Below, one piece after another: positions 1-6,269 of a stretch of DNA of 11,649 nucleotides; position 1 is the first letter of the stretch; the number at the start of each line of letters is the position of its first letter. The notes below the pieces were generated by a model. That model saw only the letters and a program-made list of their open reading frames with translations, was not told where the DNA came from and made no database searches. The stretch is from GWF2-43-63 sp964559205 (lineage in GTDB: Bacteria; Bacteroidota; Bacteroidia; Bacteroidales; DTU049), in NCBI GenBank assembly GCA_964559205.1, contig CAZLHV010000090.1:1-11649 (forward strand), in the 5' to 3' direction. Made by a program: the position numbers and the translations under genes.

Positions 1-1
1 G

Positions 2-64
2 GTGGCAATTCTTGTGCATCAAGATGCTATACCTGCCGATATCAGAAAGAAAATTGGCAAATAG
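2..64 (+). CDS. C-terminal end of an unidentified protein (5' partial)
   Basis: Reading frame 2 is open from the left edge to a TAG stop at 62-64 and gives the last 20 residues of a protein, ending in a basic tail (DIRKKIGK). The next gene begins 63 bases later on the same strand. Twenty residues are too few to name a family, and I do not recognise it. The other two forward frames give less protein-like translations, but over so short a stretch this is weak evidence. It could be a chance open frame. Confidence 0.4.
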   Translation: MAILVHQDAIPADIRKKIGK

Positions 65-84
65 TCACTTTGTTCGTTAGTTTG
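54..84 (+). promoter_or_regulatory. Possible Bacteroidota promoter for the membrane coiled-coil gene
   Basis: TTG at 54-56 is followed after 20 bases by TTAGTTTG at 77-84, one mismatch from the Bacteroidota -7 consensus TAnnTTTG, with the -33 TTG at the expected distance. The ATG at 128 lies 43 bases downstream. It overlaps the end of the upstream frame, which is not unusual. The mismatch in the first TA keeps confidence low. Confidence 0.25.
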
Positions 85-127
85 GGTTGAGCGATATTCG
101 GAAAATTTTCACTTTAAATCACAGGCC

Positions 128-1051
128 ATGAAAAAAACAACAGTTTTCCTTTTCGGCGCTTTGTTTTCATTGCTGGGTCAAGCCAATGTGTACGATTCTG
201 TGAAAGTGGATATCAGCGAATTCCGCAATTTGCAGTATTCTGTGGGTGCATTACAGCGTGAAGTGGGCAAAATGCAATTGGAGTGGAATTCTACACAGAA
301 TAAAAACCTGAGCAGGATCGATTCTTCCATGGCCGAGTTGACCAATGTCAGGATGGTGATGTCTGAAATGAGTGAGCGTTCGATGCTTCATCAAGAACAG
401 ATTGCTGAACAGAAAAGCAACCTGAATCGTTCTCAACAAAATGGACTTATATTGTTTATTATCCTGTTGCTTGCTTTGGCAGCAGCTGCTGTTTTTGTCG
501 TCTTCATGTTCATTCGTTTGCGTCATCGGATAAAACATCAGGCATCGTTGCTGGAGCTTCTATTCACTGAAAGGATTTCTGCAATTCAATTGAATCTGGA
601 TGCGCAACGTTCTGCGTTTTCTGCAGAATTATCGTCTTTATCATCGTCGCTTCAAACCGGGTTGCAAAGTATGGCTTCTGATATCAAAAACACACGGGAG
701 CAATTGTTTGAATCTAAGAAAAATTTCAAAACTGAGCTTACGGCAATTCATGAAAAATATAAAGAAAAGCTGAAGAAAACCCGTAACGAATTGACCGATA
801 CAGAAAAGAAATTCAAAAAAGCGAATAAAACATTTGAGCACAAGTTGGCAGAGATAAGCGAGCAAATTCAAAAGTCAGAGGCCAAAACCAGCAAGGAAGT
901 CAGTGTAGAGCTGGGAAAATTGTCGAAAGAATTGACCCGGCAACTTGCGGCTCATGAAAAGCTTATTGATGATTTAGGAAATATGAAAACCAAGCAAGTC
1001 AGAAAAAAGGCAGCCAAAAAAGTACAGCTAAAGGTGAGCAGCAATAAATAA
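128..1051 (+). CDS. Single-span membrane protein with coiled coils and lysine-rich C-terminus
   Basis: This 307-residue protein belongs to no family I recognise. Residues 1-20 look like a signal peptide (MKKTTVFLFGALFSLLGQA), although they could instead be a first anchor. Residues 21-100 are polar and mostly helical, rich in Gln, Glu and Ser. Residues 106-130 form one clear transmembrane segment followed by the basic RLRHRIKH, so the positive-inside rule puts the rest in the cytoplasm. Residues 135-285 are heptad-like and very rich in Lys and Glu, predicting a long coiled coil. The last 20 residues are strongly basic (KTKQVRKKAAKK). The shape, a short periplasmic helix, one span and a long cytoplasmic coiled coil, suits a scaffold or a structural envelope protein; that role is inference. 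The ATG at 128 is chosen because a signal-like hydrophobic segment follows directly. The gene is single, with non-coding DNA after it. Confidence 0.8.
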   Translation: MKKTTVFLFGALFSLLGQANVYDSVKVDISEFRNLQYSVGALQREVGKMQLEWNSTQNKNLSRIDSSMAELTNVRMVMSEMSERSMLHQEQIAEQKSNLNRSQQNGLILFIILLLALAAAAVFVVFMFIRLRHRIKHQASLLELLFTERISAIQLNLDAQRSAFSAELSSLSSSLQTGLQSMASDIKNTREQLFESKKNFKTELTAIHEKYKEKLKKTRNELTDTEKKFKKANKTFEHKLAEISEQIQKSEAKTSKEVSVELGKLSKELTRQLAAHEKLIDDLGNMKTKQVRKKAAKKVQLKVSSNK

Positions 1052-1155
1052 TCATGCATTTTTTTGTCCTGTTTTCTGAATGTGCAGTTTTTTTTTCAAT
1101 CAGATGTGCGTTAAGCTGATGTGCTTATCGAATTAAATGGCCGGCACATGGACAG

Positions 1156-1179
1156 ATTCATGTTTCAGTAAGCATGAAT
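1156..1179. repeat. Inverted repeat able to form a 10-bp hairpin
   Basis: Arms ATTCATGTTT (1156-1165) and AAGCATGAAT (1170-1179) pair over 10 bp with one G-T wobble around a four-base loop CAGT. It sits in the 202-base gap between the coiled-coil gene and the T9SS cargo gene, about 17 bases upstream of the putative -33 region of the latter. No T-run follows on either strand, so it does not look like an intrinsic terminator. It could be an operator or a transcript-end stabiliser. Confidence 0.4.
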
Positions 1180-1195
1180 GTTGATAAATGCTTAG

Positions 1196-1224
1196 TTAAA
1201 GTATTCAACCTTTTTATATGTTTG
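1196..1224 (+). promoter_or_regulatory. Bacteroidota-type promoter for the T9SS cargo gene
   Basis: TATGTTTG at 1217-1224 matches the Bacteroidota -7 consensus TAnnTTTG exactly. A degenerate -33 element (TTA at 1196-1198) lies 18 bases upstream. Transcription would begin near 1231, giving a leader of about 23 bases before the ATG at 1254. The leader ends in AAGG just before the ATG, too close to be a normal Shine-Dalgarno site, as is common in this phylum. Confidence 0.45.
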
Positions 1225-1253
1225 CAGTCATATTCTGATAAAAGGGTTTAAGG

Positions 1254-2651
1254 ATGAAGTATTTATTTACAGTATTTCTGGTGTGTTTTTGCGTAGTGTT
1301 AAATGCTCAAACGGTTGTCTGGGGCGAGGATTTCACCTCAGGCGGCTCGGGGTGGACTATCAGTGTGACCGAAGGGACCAATGATGCTGCTCATAACATT
1401 TGGATTGTGAATACACTGGGACCCACAGGGTCATCTCCTTCTGGCGGTAATCTATTGCACATCACATGTAGCCCACTCGATGGTTTTTGTTCGGTTATGG
1501 GTGGACCGGGTAGTGTTTACAACGCAGGCGGGATCACAGCCATCACCACCCGAGTTCTTTCATATTCTCCGGCGATCAATACGAGTGGCTGGAGCAACAT
1601 GGAGCTAAGTTTTTGGTACGTCAGCAGAGGCCAAATGGGGGTTGATTACGGTACGGTACGCTACAGTATCGATGGAGGCACTACATGGACAACCTTTCCC
1701 GATCAGTTTGCCAATCAATCGACATGGACACAATACAGTGTAAGCTTGCCTGCCGCATGCGAAAACGTCAGTAACTTCCGTATTGGTTTTTTCTGGCAGA
1801 ACAACAATGATGCAACAGGAACAGACCCTCCTTTTTGTATTGATGACATTCAGATTAAGGTCCCAACAGCCTCAAGCCCGGTAGCTGATTTTATTGTTTC
1901 GGATAATATTTTTTGTGAAGGAACCTGCATTTCTTTTACAGATCAGTCGAGCGGAAGCATTAGCAGCTGGCAGTGGTCTTTTCCTGGTGGAACGCCTTCA
2001 TCATCATCGTTGCAAAACCCTGGAGTGATTTGCTATCCTTCCGAAGGTTTATTCAAAGCATATCTCACAGTGGGAGATGGAACCACCCAATCGACCGATT
2101 CAGTCTCCTTGCAGGTGATTGCTGCTACCGATGCTCAGTTTTCGGTGATGCCCCAGCAAGGTCAGGTTCCTCTAAGTGTTGTATGCACTTCATCGGCTCC
2201 GGCATCAGAATGCGAATGGAATGTTGCCGGAACAGTTTATCCGGGTGTAGCCCAAATCAATCATTTGTTCTCGATTCCGGGGAACTACGAGATTTGCCTC
2301 ATGACCCTCAATGCGTCGGGTTGTCGTGATACCGTTTGTCAAACTGTGCAGGTTTGGGATATCGTGCCACCCGACTCAGCCTTTGTGAATGTGCCTAATG
2401 TTTTCACCCCAAACGGCGATCATAAGAACGATATTTTTGTAAGTACTAGTCAGAATATTGTAAGCTGGAACACGAAAATATTTAATCGTTGGGGGAATGT
2501 GCTCTATGAATCAGATCAGGCCAACATTCAATGGGACGGCACATCCGAAGGAAAGGCAGTCGCTGATGGTGTTTATTATTACGTGGTTAATGCAATTGCT
2601 GCCGATGGCAGCAAGATAGAGGTCTCTGGTCATGTGACCCTATTGCGATGA
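1254..2651 (+). CDS. Secreted PKD-domain protein with T9SS type B sorting domain
   Basis: A secreted cargo of the type IX secretion system, 465 residues. Residues 1-19 are a Sec signal peptide ending NAQ, the typical Bacteroidota cleavage site. Residues 22-203 look like a beta-sandwich of the MAM/jelly-roll kind (WGEDFTSGGSGWT start; SFWYVS, YSIDGGTTWTTF and CIDDIQIKV motifs). Residues about 209-288 form a PKD domain (VADFIVSDN, CISFTDQSSG, WQWSFPGGTPSSS), and 292-368 a second, degenerate one. Residues 379-464 are the gliding-motility-type (type B) C-terminal domain: VPNVFTPNGDHKNDIF, FNRWGNVLYES, WDGTSEGKAVADGVYYYVV. Many paired cysteines suggest disulfides. It is probably released or held on the cell surface after transport, and PKD and jelly-roll modules often bind glycans or proteins. 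No catalytic domain is visible, so it is more likely an adhesin or binding protein than an enzyme. It stands alone, with its own promoter, and its stop overlaps the convergent wecE-like gene. Confidence 0.92.
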   Translation: MKYLFTVFLVCFCVVLNAQTVVWGEDFTSGGSGWTISVTEGTNDAAHNIWIVNTLGPTGSSPSGGNLLHITCSPLDGFCSVMGGPGSVYNAGGITAITTRVLSYSPAINTSGWSNMELSFWYVSRGQMGVDYGTVRYSIDGGTTWTTFPDQFANQSTWTQYSVSLPAACENVSNFRIGFFWQNNNDATGTDPPFCIDDIQIKVPTASSPVADFIVSDNIFCEGTCISFTDQSSGSISSWQWSFPGGTPSSSSLQNPGVICYPSEGLFKAYLTVGDGTTQSTDSVSLQVIAATDAQFSVMPQQGQVPLSVVCTSSAPASECEWNVAGTVYPGVAQINHLFSIPGNYEICLMTLNASGCRDTVCQTVQVWDIVPPDSAFVNVPNVFTPNGDHKNDIFVSTSQNIVSWNTKIFNRWGNVLYESDQANIQWDGTSEGKAVADGVYYYVVNAIAADGSKIEVSGHVTLLR

Positions 2652-3776
2652 TACTGATTTTTTAATAACTTCAGCAATATGTTGTATTTGCCGCTGGTTT
2701 AAGTTGTTAAACAGGGGCAGGCGAAGCAGTCGTTTCGATCGTTCAGAGGCAACCGGGCAATCGCATACTGATAATTCGCTGCCAAATGTGCTTTCGTGAA
2801 GTGCGGTATAATGAAATGAAGCCTGAATGCCGGCGCCATTTAATCGCTCCCACATTTTTCTTGTAAATACGGCATCTTTACCCATGACATAGAAAATATG
2901 AGCATTAAATCCTTCAGGATCCTCAGGATAAGGTGGCAAGGAAAAACCGGATCGAGCGGAGGAAATGGCAGACAACTCTTTATAATATCTCATCCATAAA
3001 CTTCTGCGCTTCTCTGTTACCAAATCCAATTCGTGCAGTTGGGAAAATAGCATGGCAGCCCTGATGTTATCCATTGCAAATGAAGAACCAAGCCGTGTCC
3101 ATTGATAATAAGGTTTGGATCCCTTTAAAAACGCTGCCCGGTCGGTTCCTTTGTTATAGATTTCCTCGGCAACTGGGAGCAAAGAGGCATCGTTTAACAG
3201 CAGCACACCTCCTTCGCCACATTGAATGTTTTTTGTCTCATGAAAACTAATACAACCTAAATGACCAATTGTTCCTAAAGCTTGTCTCTGATAAAAACCT
3301 CCGATGCCATGAGCTGCATCTTCAACCAGAATAAGATTGTGCTTGTCGCAAAGATGTTTAAGCCTGAAAAGGTCCGTCGTGTAACCTCCATAATGCACCA
3401 CGACAATCATTCGGGTTCTGGCTGTGATTTTCTTTGCAATATCGTCAATACACATTGTCATAGTTGCAGGCTCAACGTCGGCAAACACACTCGTGGCTCC
3501 CCTTAAGGAAAATGCATTTGCTGTACTTACATGAGTAAAAGAAGGAATAATTACTTCATCGTTTGGCTTGATATCGCAAATCAATGCAGCCATTTCAAGG
3601 GCATGCGAGCAGGTATGGGTCATGAAAGCTGCTTGGGTGGGCAGGTTTGACTCAAACCATTGTTTACATCGTAAAATATATTCACCATCTGATCCGTGGC
3701 GTCCTGAGCGAAGGGCTGATTTAATATAAAGCAGCTCCTGCCCGTTCAAATATGGTATGTTGAATGGAATGCTCAA
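2640..3776 (-). CDS. wecE: dTDP-4-amino-4,6-dideoxygalactose transaminase-like (DegT/DnrJ/EryC1/StrS aminotransferase)
   Basis: A PLP-dependent sugar-nucleotide aminotransferase of 378 residues, matching E. coli WecE/RffA (about 376) nearly end to end from memory: IPFN at the start, EMAALICDI, DEVIIPSFTHVSTANAF, FADVEPATM, VVHYGG, LVEDAAHG, LGTIGHLGCISFHETKN, IYNKGTDR, and SERSKRLLRLPLFNNLN near the end. Lys182 in SFHETKN should carry the PLP, and Asp153 in VEDAA should pair with the pyridine nitrogen. WecE makes dTDP-4-amino-4,6-dideoxygalactose (dTDP-Fuc4N) from the 4-keto sugar using glutamate. Here the product would feed a surface glycan, though no other sugar genes are in view, so the exact sugar is unproven. 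The start is TTG at 3776-3774. It is chosen because MSIPFN aligns with the MIPFN start of the E. coli enzyme and because it overlaps the ddl stop as TTGA, which suggests translational coupling. Its 3' end overlaps the convergent T9SS gene by 12 bases. Confidence 0.88.
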   Translation of the reverse strand: MSIPFNIPYLNGQELLYIKSALRSGRHGSDGEYILRCKQWFESNLPTQAAFMTHTCSHALEMAALICDIKPNDEVIIPSFTHVSTANAFSLRGATSVFADVEPATMTMCIDDIAKKITARTRMIVVVHYGGYTTDLFRLKHLCDKHNLILVEDAAHGIGGFYQRQALGTIGHLGCISFHETKNIQCGEGGVLLLNDASLLPVAEEIYNKGTDRAAFLKGSKPYYQWTRLGSSFAMDNIRAAMLFSQLHELDLVTEKRRSLWMRYYKELSAISSARSGFSLPPYPEDPEGFNAHIFYVMGKDAVFTRKMWERLNGAGIQASFHYTALHESTFGSELSVCDCPVASERSKRLLRLPLFNNLNQRQIQHIAEVIKKSVSSQ

Positions 3777-4759
3777 TACTCAAGGGCATTACGAATAATG
3801 ATATCGTACAGCTCCATTTCACTGATTCCAGCTGCGCGAGCTTGCTGTGGAACAATGCTGGCCGATGACATGCCAGGAACGGTATTGACTTCAAGAAAAA
3901 CCGCTTCCTTGCCATTGTGAATAAAATCGAAGCGTACAACACCACGGCAATTTAATCTATCATAAAGCAGCAGGGCTTTTTGAGTAACTTCTTCAACCAT
4001 ATGTGGGAGAACAGGCGCAGGTGTAATTTCTTCAGCCATTCCTTTCTGATATTTGGCTTCAAAATCAAAGAAATCCTTTTTACTTTTCACTAAAGTGACC
4101 GGAAATGCTCTGAGCTGCCCATCGATACGAATCACTCCACAAGTGAGTTCATCGCCAGGTGAAAACTCTTCGACAAGCACTTCGCTGTCTTCAGCAAAAG
4201 CGGTGTCCAATGCCTGTTGTAAGTCCTCCACTCGATCTACCTTGCTCATTCCAATGCTTGAACCACCGCTGTTGGGCTTCACAAAAACAGGGAAATGTAG
4301 ATTTTCAACCACTTCGCGGGCGTTGACCGTTCGTTTATTGTTGAAATAAACCGAAGGGCTTGTTTTTATTCCAAATGAGCGGACAAGTTGATTGGTGTAA
4401 TATTTATTAAAGGTAAGATTGGCCACCATGGCATTGCAGGTCGTATGCGGTATTCCAAGCAATTCGAAATAACTTTGAAGCAAACCGTTCTCGCCAGGTG
4501 TACCATGAATCATGATGAATGCTACATCGAAAATCACCTGAGTGTCCTGAATATTGAGCGAGAAATTGTGTCGGTTGATTTCATGCTTTCTACCCTCATG
4601 CTCCCAATACCAGCCATCGCGCCCAATATTGATCAGGTAAACATTATATTTCTCCCGGTTGATATTCTGTGCGATCACCGATGCACTTTGTACCGAAATG
4701 ACCGATTCTCCGCTGTAACCGCCCGCCAGAAGGGCAACATTTAGTTTCATGGATTTCAA
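3773..4759 (-). CDS. ddl: D-alanine--D-alanine ligase
   Basis: Ddl joins two D-alanines with ATP in the cytoplasm to make the dipeptide that ends the peptidoglycan stem. The 328-residue protein has the usual length and the whole ATP-grasp layout. The N-terminal domain has LLAGGYSGESVISVQSA with Glu18 for the first D-Ala. HGTPGENG is at 85-92, and the ATP lysine and loop at 161-170 (KPNSGGSSIG). VEEFSPGDELTCGV is at 196-209, FDFEAKY at 231-237, RFDF at 276-279, and EVNTVPGM at 290-297 with the metal ligands Glu290 and Asn292. Tyr237 occupies the omega-loop position that is Tyr in D-Ala-D-Ala ligases and His in VanA-type D-Ala-D-Lac ligases, so this is a housekeeping, vancomycin-sensitive type. 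The start may be the ATG at 4759 or the second Met at 4750 (MKLN); the latter fits homologues about as well. It is first in an operon with the wecE-like gene. Confidence 0.95.
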   Translation of the reverse strand: MKSMKLNVALLAGGYSGESVISVQSASVIAQNINREKYNVYLINIGRDGWYWEHEGRKHEINRHNFSLNIQDTQVIFDVAFIMIHGTPGENGLLQSYFELLGIPHTTCNAMVANLTFNKYYTNQLVRSFGIKTSPSVYFNNKRTVNAREVVENLHFPVFVKPNSGGSSIGMSKVDRVEDLQQALDTAFAEDSEVLVEEFSPGDELTCGVIRIDGQLRAFPVTLVKSKKDFFDFEAKYQKGMAEEITPAPVLPHMVEEVTQKALLLYDRLNCRGVVRFDFIHNGKEAVFLEVNTVPGMSSASIVPQQARAAGISEMELYDIIIRNALEY

Positions 4760-4768
4760 ATTTCAATT

Positions 4769-4776
4769 CAAAAGTA
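4769..4776 (-). promoter_or_regulatory. Putative -7 promoter element for ddl
   Basis: On the minus strand this reads TACTTTTG, an exact TAnnTTTG box, 9 bases before the first ddl ATG and 18 before the second. No TTG stands at the expected 17-23 base distance upstream. If real, the transcript would start within a few bases of the first ATG, which would favour the second Met (4750) or a nearly leaderless message. Confidence 0.3.
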
Positions 4777-4939
4777 GGAAAATACTATTAATCAGCGAGA
4801 GCTTTAGTCAAAAATCATTTATTCAACATAAGCATGGAAGCTGAAACATTTTACATGCAGATTATTAGGATGATATGAGTCTGCAAGATGCTGGATCAAC
4901 AGCTGATAAAGGTGAGGCTTTTGGTCATATCGGTTTGAG

Positions 4940-4949
4940 ATTCATGAAT
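4940..4949. repeat. Perfect 10-bp palindrome ATTCATGAAT
   Basis: A perfect palindrome inside the 297-base non-coding spacer between the actin-like gene and ddl. Its half-sites (ATTCATG/CATGAAT) are the same as the outer arms of the hairpin at 1156-1179. Two AT-rich occurrences in 11.6 kb could be chance. I see no open frame of note in the rest of this spacer (4760-5056). Confidence 0.25.
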
Positions 4950-4993
4950 ATGCTGTCAGTCAGGTACATACCCAGACATACACAAGTTCAGAG

Positions 4994-5014
4994 TTGACTT
5001 GGCAGCCATGTCAA
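4994..5014. promoter_or_regulatory. 21-bp near-perfect palindrome, candidate operator
   Basis: Arms TTGACTTGGC (4994-5003) and GCCATGTCAA (5005-5014) are reverse complements except at one position, around a single central A at 5004. It lies 43-63 bases past the stop of the actin-like gene and about 235 bases upstream of ddl, both on the minus strand. The two-fold symmetry over two helical turns suits a dimeric regulator. It is not followed by a T-run on the minus strand, so it is not a standard intrinsic terminator, but an RNA hairpin role in separating the two transcripts is possible. Confidence 0.4.
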
Positions 5015-5056
5015 AAGCTACTTTACAGAAGTTTTTTTGAAATTGAACAACGGGAA

Positions 5057-6094
5057 TTAGAATCCTCCGAAAGTTTGTTCTTTGTGAAGGGATATCACAG
5101 TGTTGGCATTTCCGATATCGAGTCCGACAGCAGTAACGTTTGAGCTTTCGGCTGCTTTGCGACTATAAAGAGCAAAGCCTTTGGCTGCGGCGAGTGTGGG
5201 CTCAGGGAAAACCGTAACCGGCATCAGCTGACCAAATTCATTTTGGAAGCATTCGGTCAGTTCGTCATAAAGCGCGCCACCGCCTACAAGTACAACGGTC
5301 GATGCTTTGCCGAAATCATTGTCAGTAAACACGCGAGCAAGCAACGGAGATACCACCTGTGAGTAATACTGCTGGATATATTTCCGACGCATTTCGAGTA
5401 GCGAAATCATTTGTCGGTTAATGACAAGTTTCCCTTCACGGAAGCCAAAATCGAATTGATTTTCAGTTTTGAGTCCAATATAGTGGGTTCGCATCAGCTC
5501 TTTTGCAGCAGAAGTAATGGCATAGCGTAATCCAGGTCCTGAAGTCATGGTTCGCTGGATCAATCCGCTTTCGGTACTCAGCGCTGCTTCAAAAGTACCG
5601 TATCCGAGACTCACAAGGAAGAAGTTTTGTACTTCATTGTTGCCTCCTTCGCGAATGGCCAGATTGCATCCTGCAAGTTCAGGAATTACATTGGCTTTTA
5701 CTACACTGATATGTTGCTCAGCCAGACCCGAGTCGGCAAAAGTAGATGCATCGAATCGGACGGTGTGATTGTTTTGCAGCCAGTTGACAGCTTTCTCTTT
5801 GTAGAGTTGATAAGTGAGGGTAGGGAAGCCCGTGGTGACATGCAAGGCTCCGTCATTTTCTCTTGATGCTACCAGAAGTCCCGCTTTGGCCAGCATCCGG
5901 TAATCATTTTCATCGGGTGAGCTGTTGAGCGTTTTGTGCGGGGCAGAACCTTCGCTGAGAGCCAGATCACCGATGAGGAATGCCTGATTGCGGTCATCAT
6001 ACAATCTTAAGCCCTGAACCAGGCTGGAGGCAACCTTTGACAATTCAAAACTACTGGCTTCGATAACACTGGGAATGGTGTAAGTTTTCAGCAT
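5057..6094 (-). CDS. Actin/ParM-like ATPase, apparently circularly permuted
   Basis: A 345-residue protein of the actin/ParM (ASKHA) fold, known for ATP-driven filaments in plasmid segregation and cytoskeletons. All expected blocks are present, but the first is moved to the end. Ordinary ParM-like proteins begin with the phosphate-1 hairpin (about GxDxGxxNTK) and then FPSV. Here the N-terminus starts at IPSV (7-10), followed by FLIGDLAL (39-46), a DENDYRMLAKAGLLVA helix (61-76), VTTGFP (87-91), a phosphate-2 region LVSLGYGTFEAAL (160-172), the adenosine loop VVLVGGGALYDEL (267-279), and the final connect-2 helix FPEPTLAAAKGFALY (296-310). Only then comes VGLDIGNANTVISL (323-336), the phosphate-1 hairpin with Asp326, and the protein stops. 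An in-frame TAG lies about 20 bases upstream of the ATG, so no N-terminal copy was missed. Phosphate 2 has Ser162 where ParM has the metal-binding Asp, and Glu169 for the second Asp, so hydrolysis may be altered. It stands alone, divergent from the J-domain operon; its partner and cargo are unknown. Confidence 0.82.
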   Translation of the reverse strand: MLKTYTIPSVIEASSFELSKVASSLVQGLRLYDDRNQAFLIGDLALSEGSAPHKTLNSSPDENDYRMLAKAGLLVASRENDGALHVTTGFPTLTYQLYKEKAVNWLQNNHTVRFDASTFADSGLAEQHISVVKANVIPELAGCNLAIREGGNNEVQNFFLVSLGYGTFEAALSTESGLIQRTMTSGPGLRYAITSAAKELMRTHYIGLKTENQFDFGFREGKLVINRQMISLLEMRRKYIQQYYSQVVSPLLARVFTDNDFGKASTVVLVGGGALYDELTECFQNEFGQLMPVTVFPEPTLAAAKGFALYSRKAAESSNVTAVGLDIGNANTVISLHKEQTFGGF

Positions 6095-6110
6095 AAGAAA
6101 AAATTTTGCC

Positions 6111-6141
6111 CAAAACTATAAAAAAAAACTACACAAAACTA
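6111..6141 (-). promoter_or_regulatory. Promoter region of the actin-like gene with two TAGTTTTG boxes
   Basis: The octamer TAGTTTTG on the minus strand occurs twice, at 6111-6118 and 6134-6141, 23 bases apart, and both copies fit TAnnTTTG exactly. The nearer copy is 17 bases before the ATG at 6094 and has a TTG 15 bases upstream, contributed by the farther copy itself; that spacing is slightly short of the usual. The farther copy has no clear -33. Either the first is the promoter and the second supplies its -33, or there are two start sites. The A-run between them adds curvature potential. Confidence 0.45.
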
Positions 6142-6241
6142 AATATTGCCAATCAATTATTCTCTTTCTCCATTGTTTTTTTGCTTCTAACTGCTCTGCA
6201 GGCTGTTTTGTCGTGAACCAAGTGTTTTCTGAAATAAAACG

Positions 6242-6249
6242 TACTTTTG
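6242..6249 (+). promoter_or_regulatory. -7 promoter element of the J-domain/cyclase operon
   Basis: TACTTTTG matches TAnnTTTG exactly and lies 20 bases before the ATG at 6270. No good -33 TTG is present at the standard distance. Because it lies inside the longer open frame that begins with GTG at 6213, it supports the ATG at 6270 as the true start of the gene. Confidence 0.45.
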
Positions 6250-6269
6250 ATCCTTTCAAAGAATTCCTC

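Noticed and set aside
1076..1096. Intrinsic terminator before the run of nine T after the coiled-coil gene
   Set aside because: Only a three-base-pair stem (CTG/CAG) precedes the T-run, too weak to call.
1973..2329. 118-codon forward frame inside the T9SS cargo gene
   Set aside because: It overlaps the PKD domains in another frame and its translation has no domain character.
6213..6269. GTG start giving a 19-residue longer J-domain protein
   Set aside because: An exact promoter box (6242-6249) lies inside the extension, the extra residues are polar ahead of a membrane anchor, and family members begin near the ATG at 6270.
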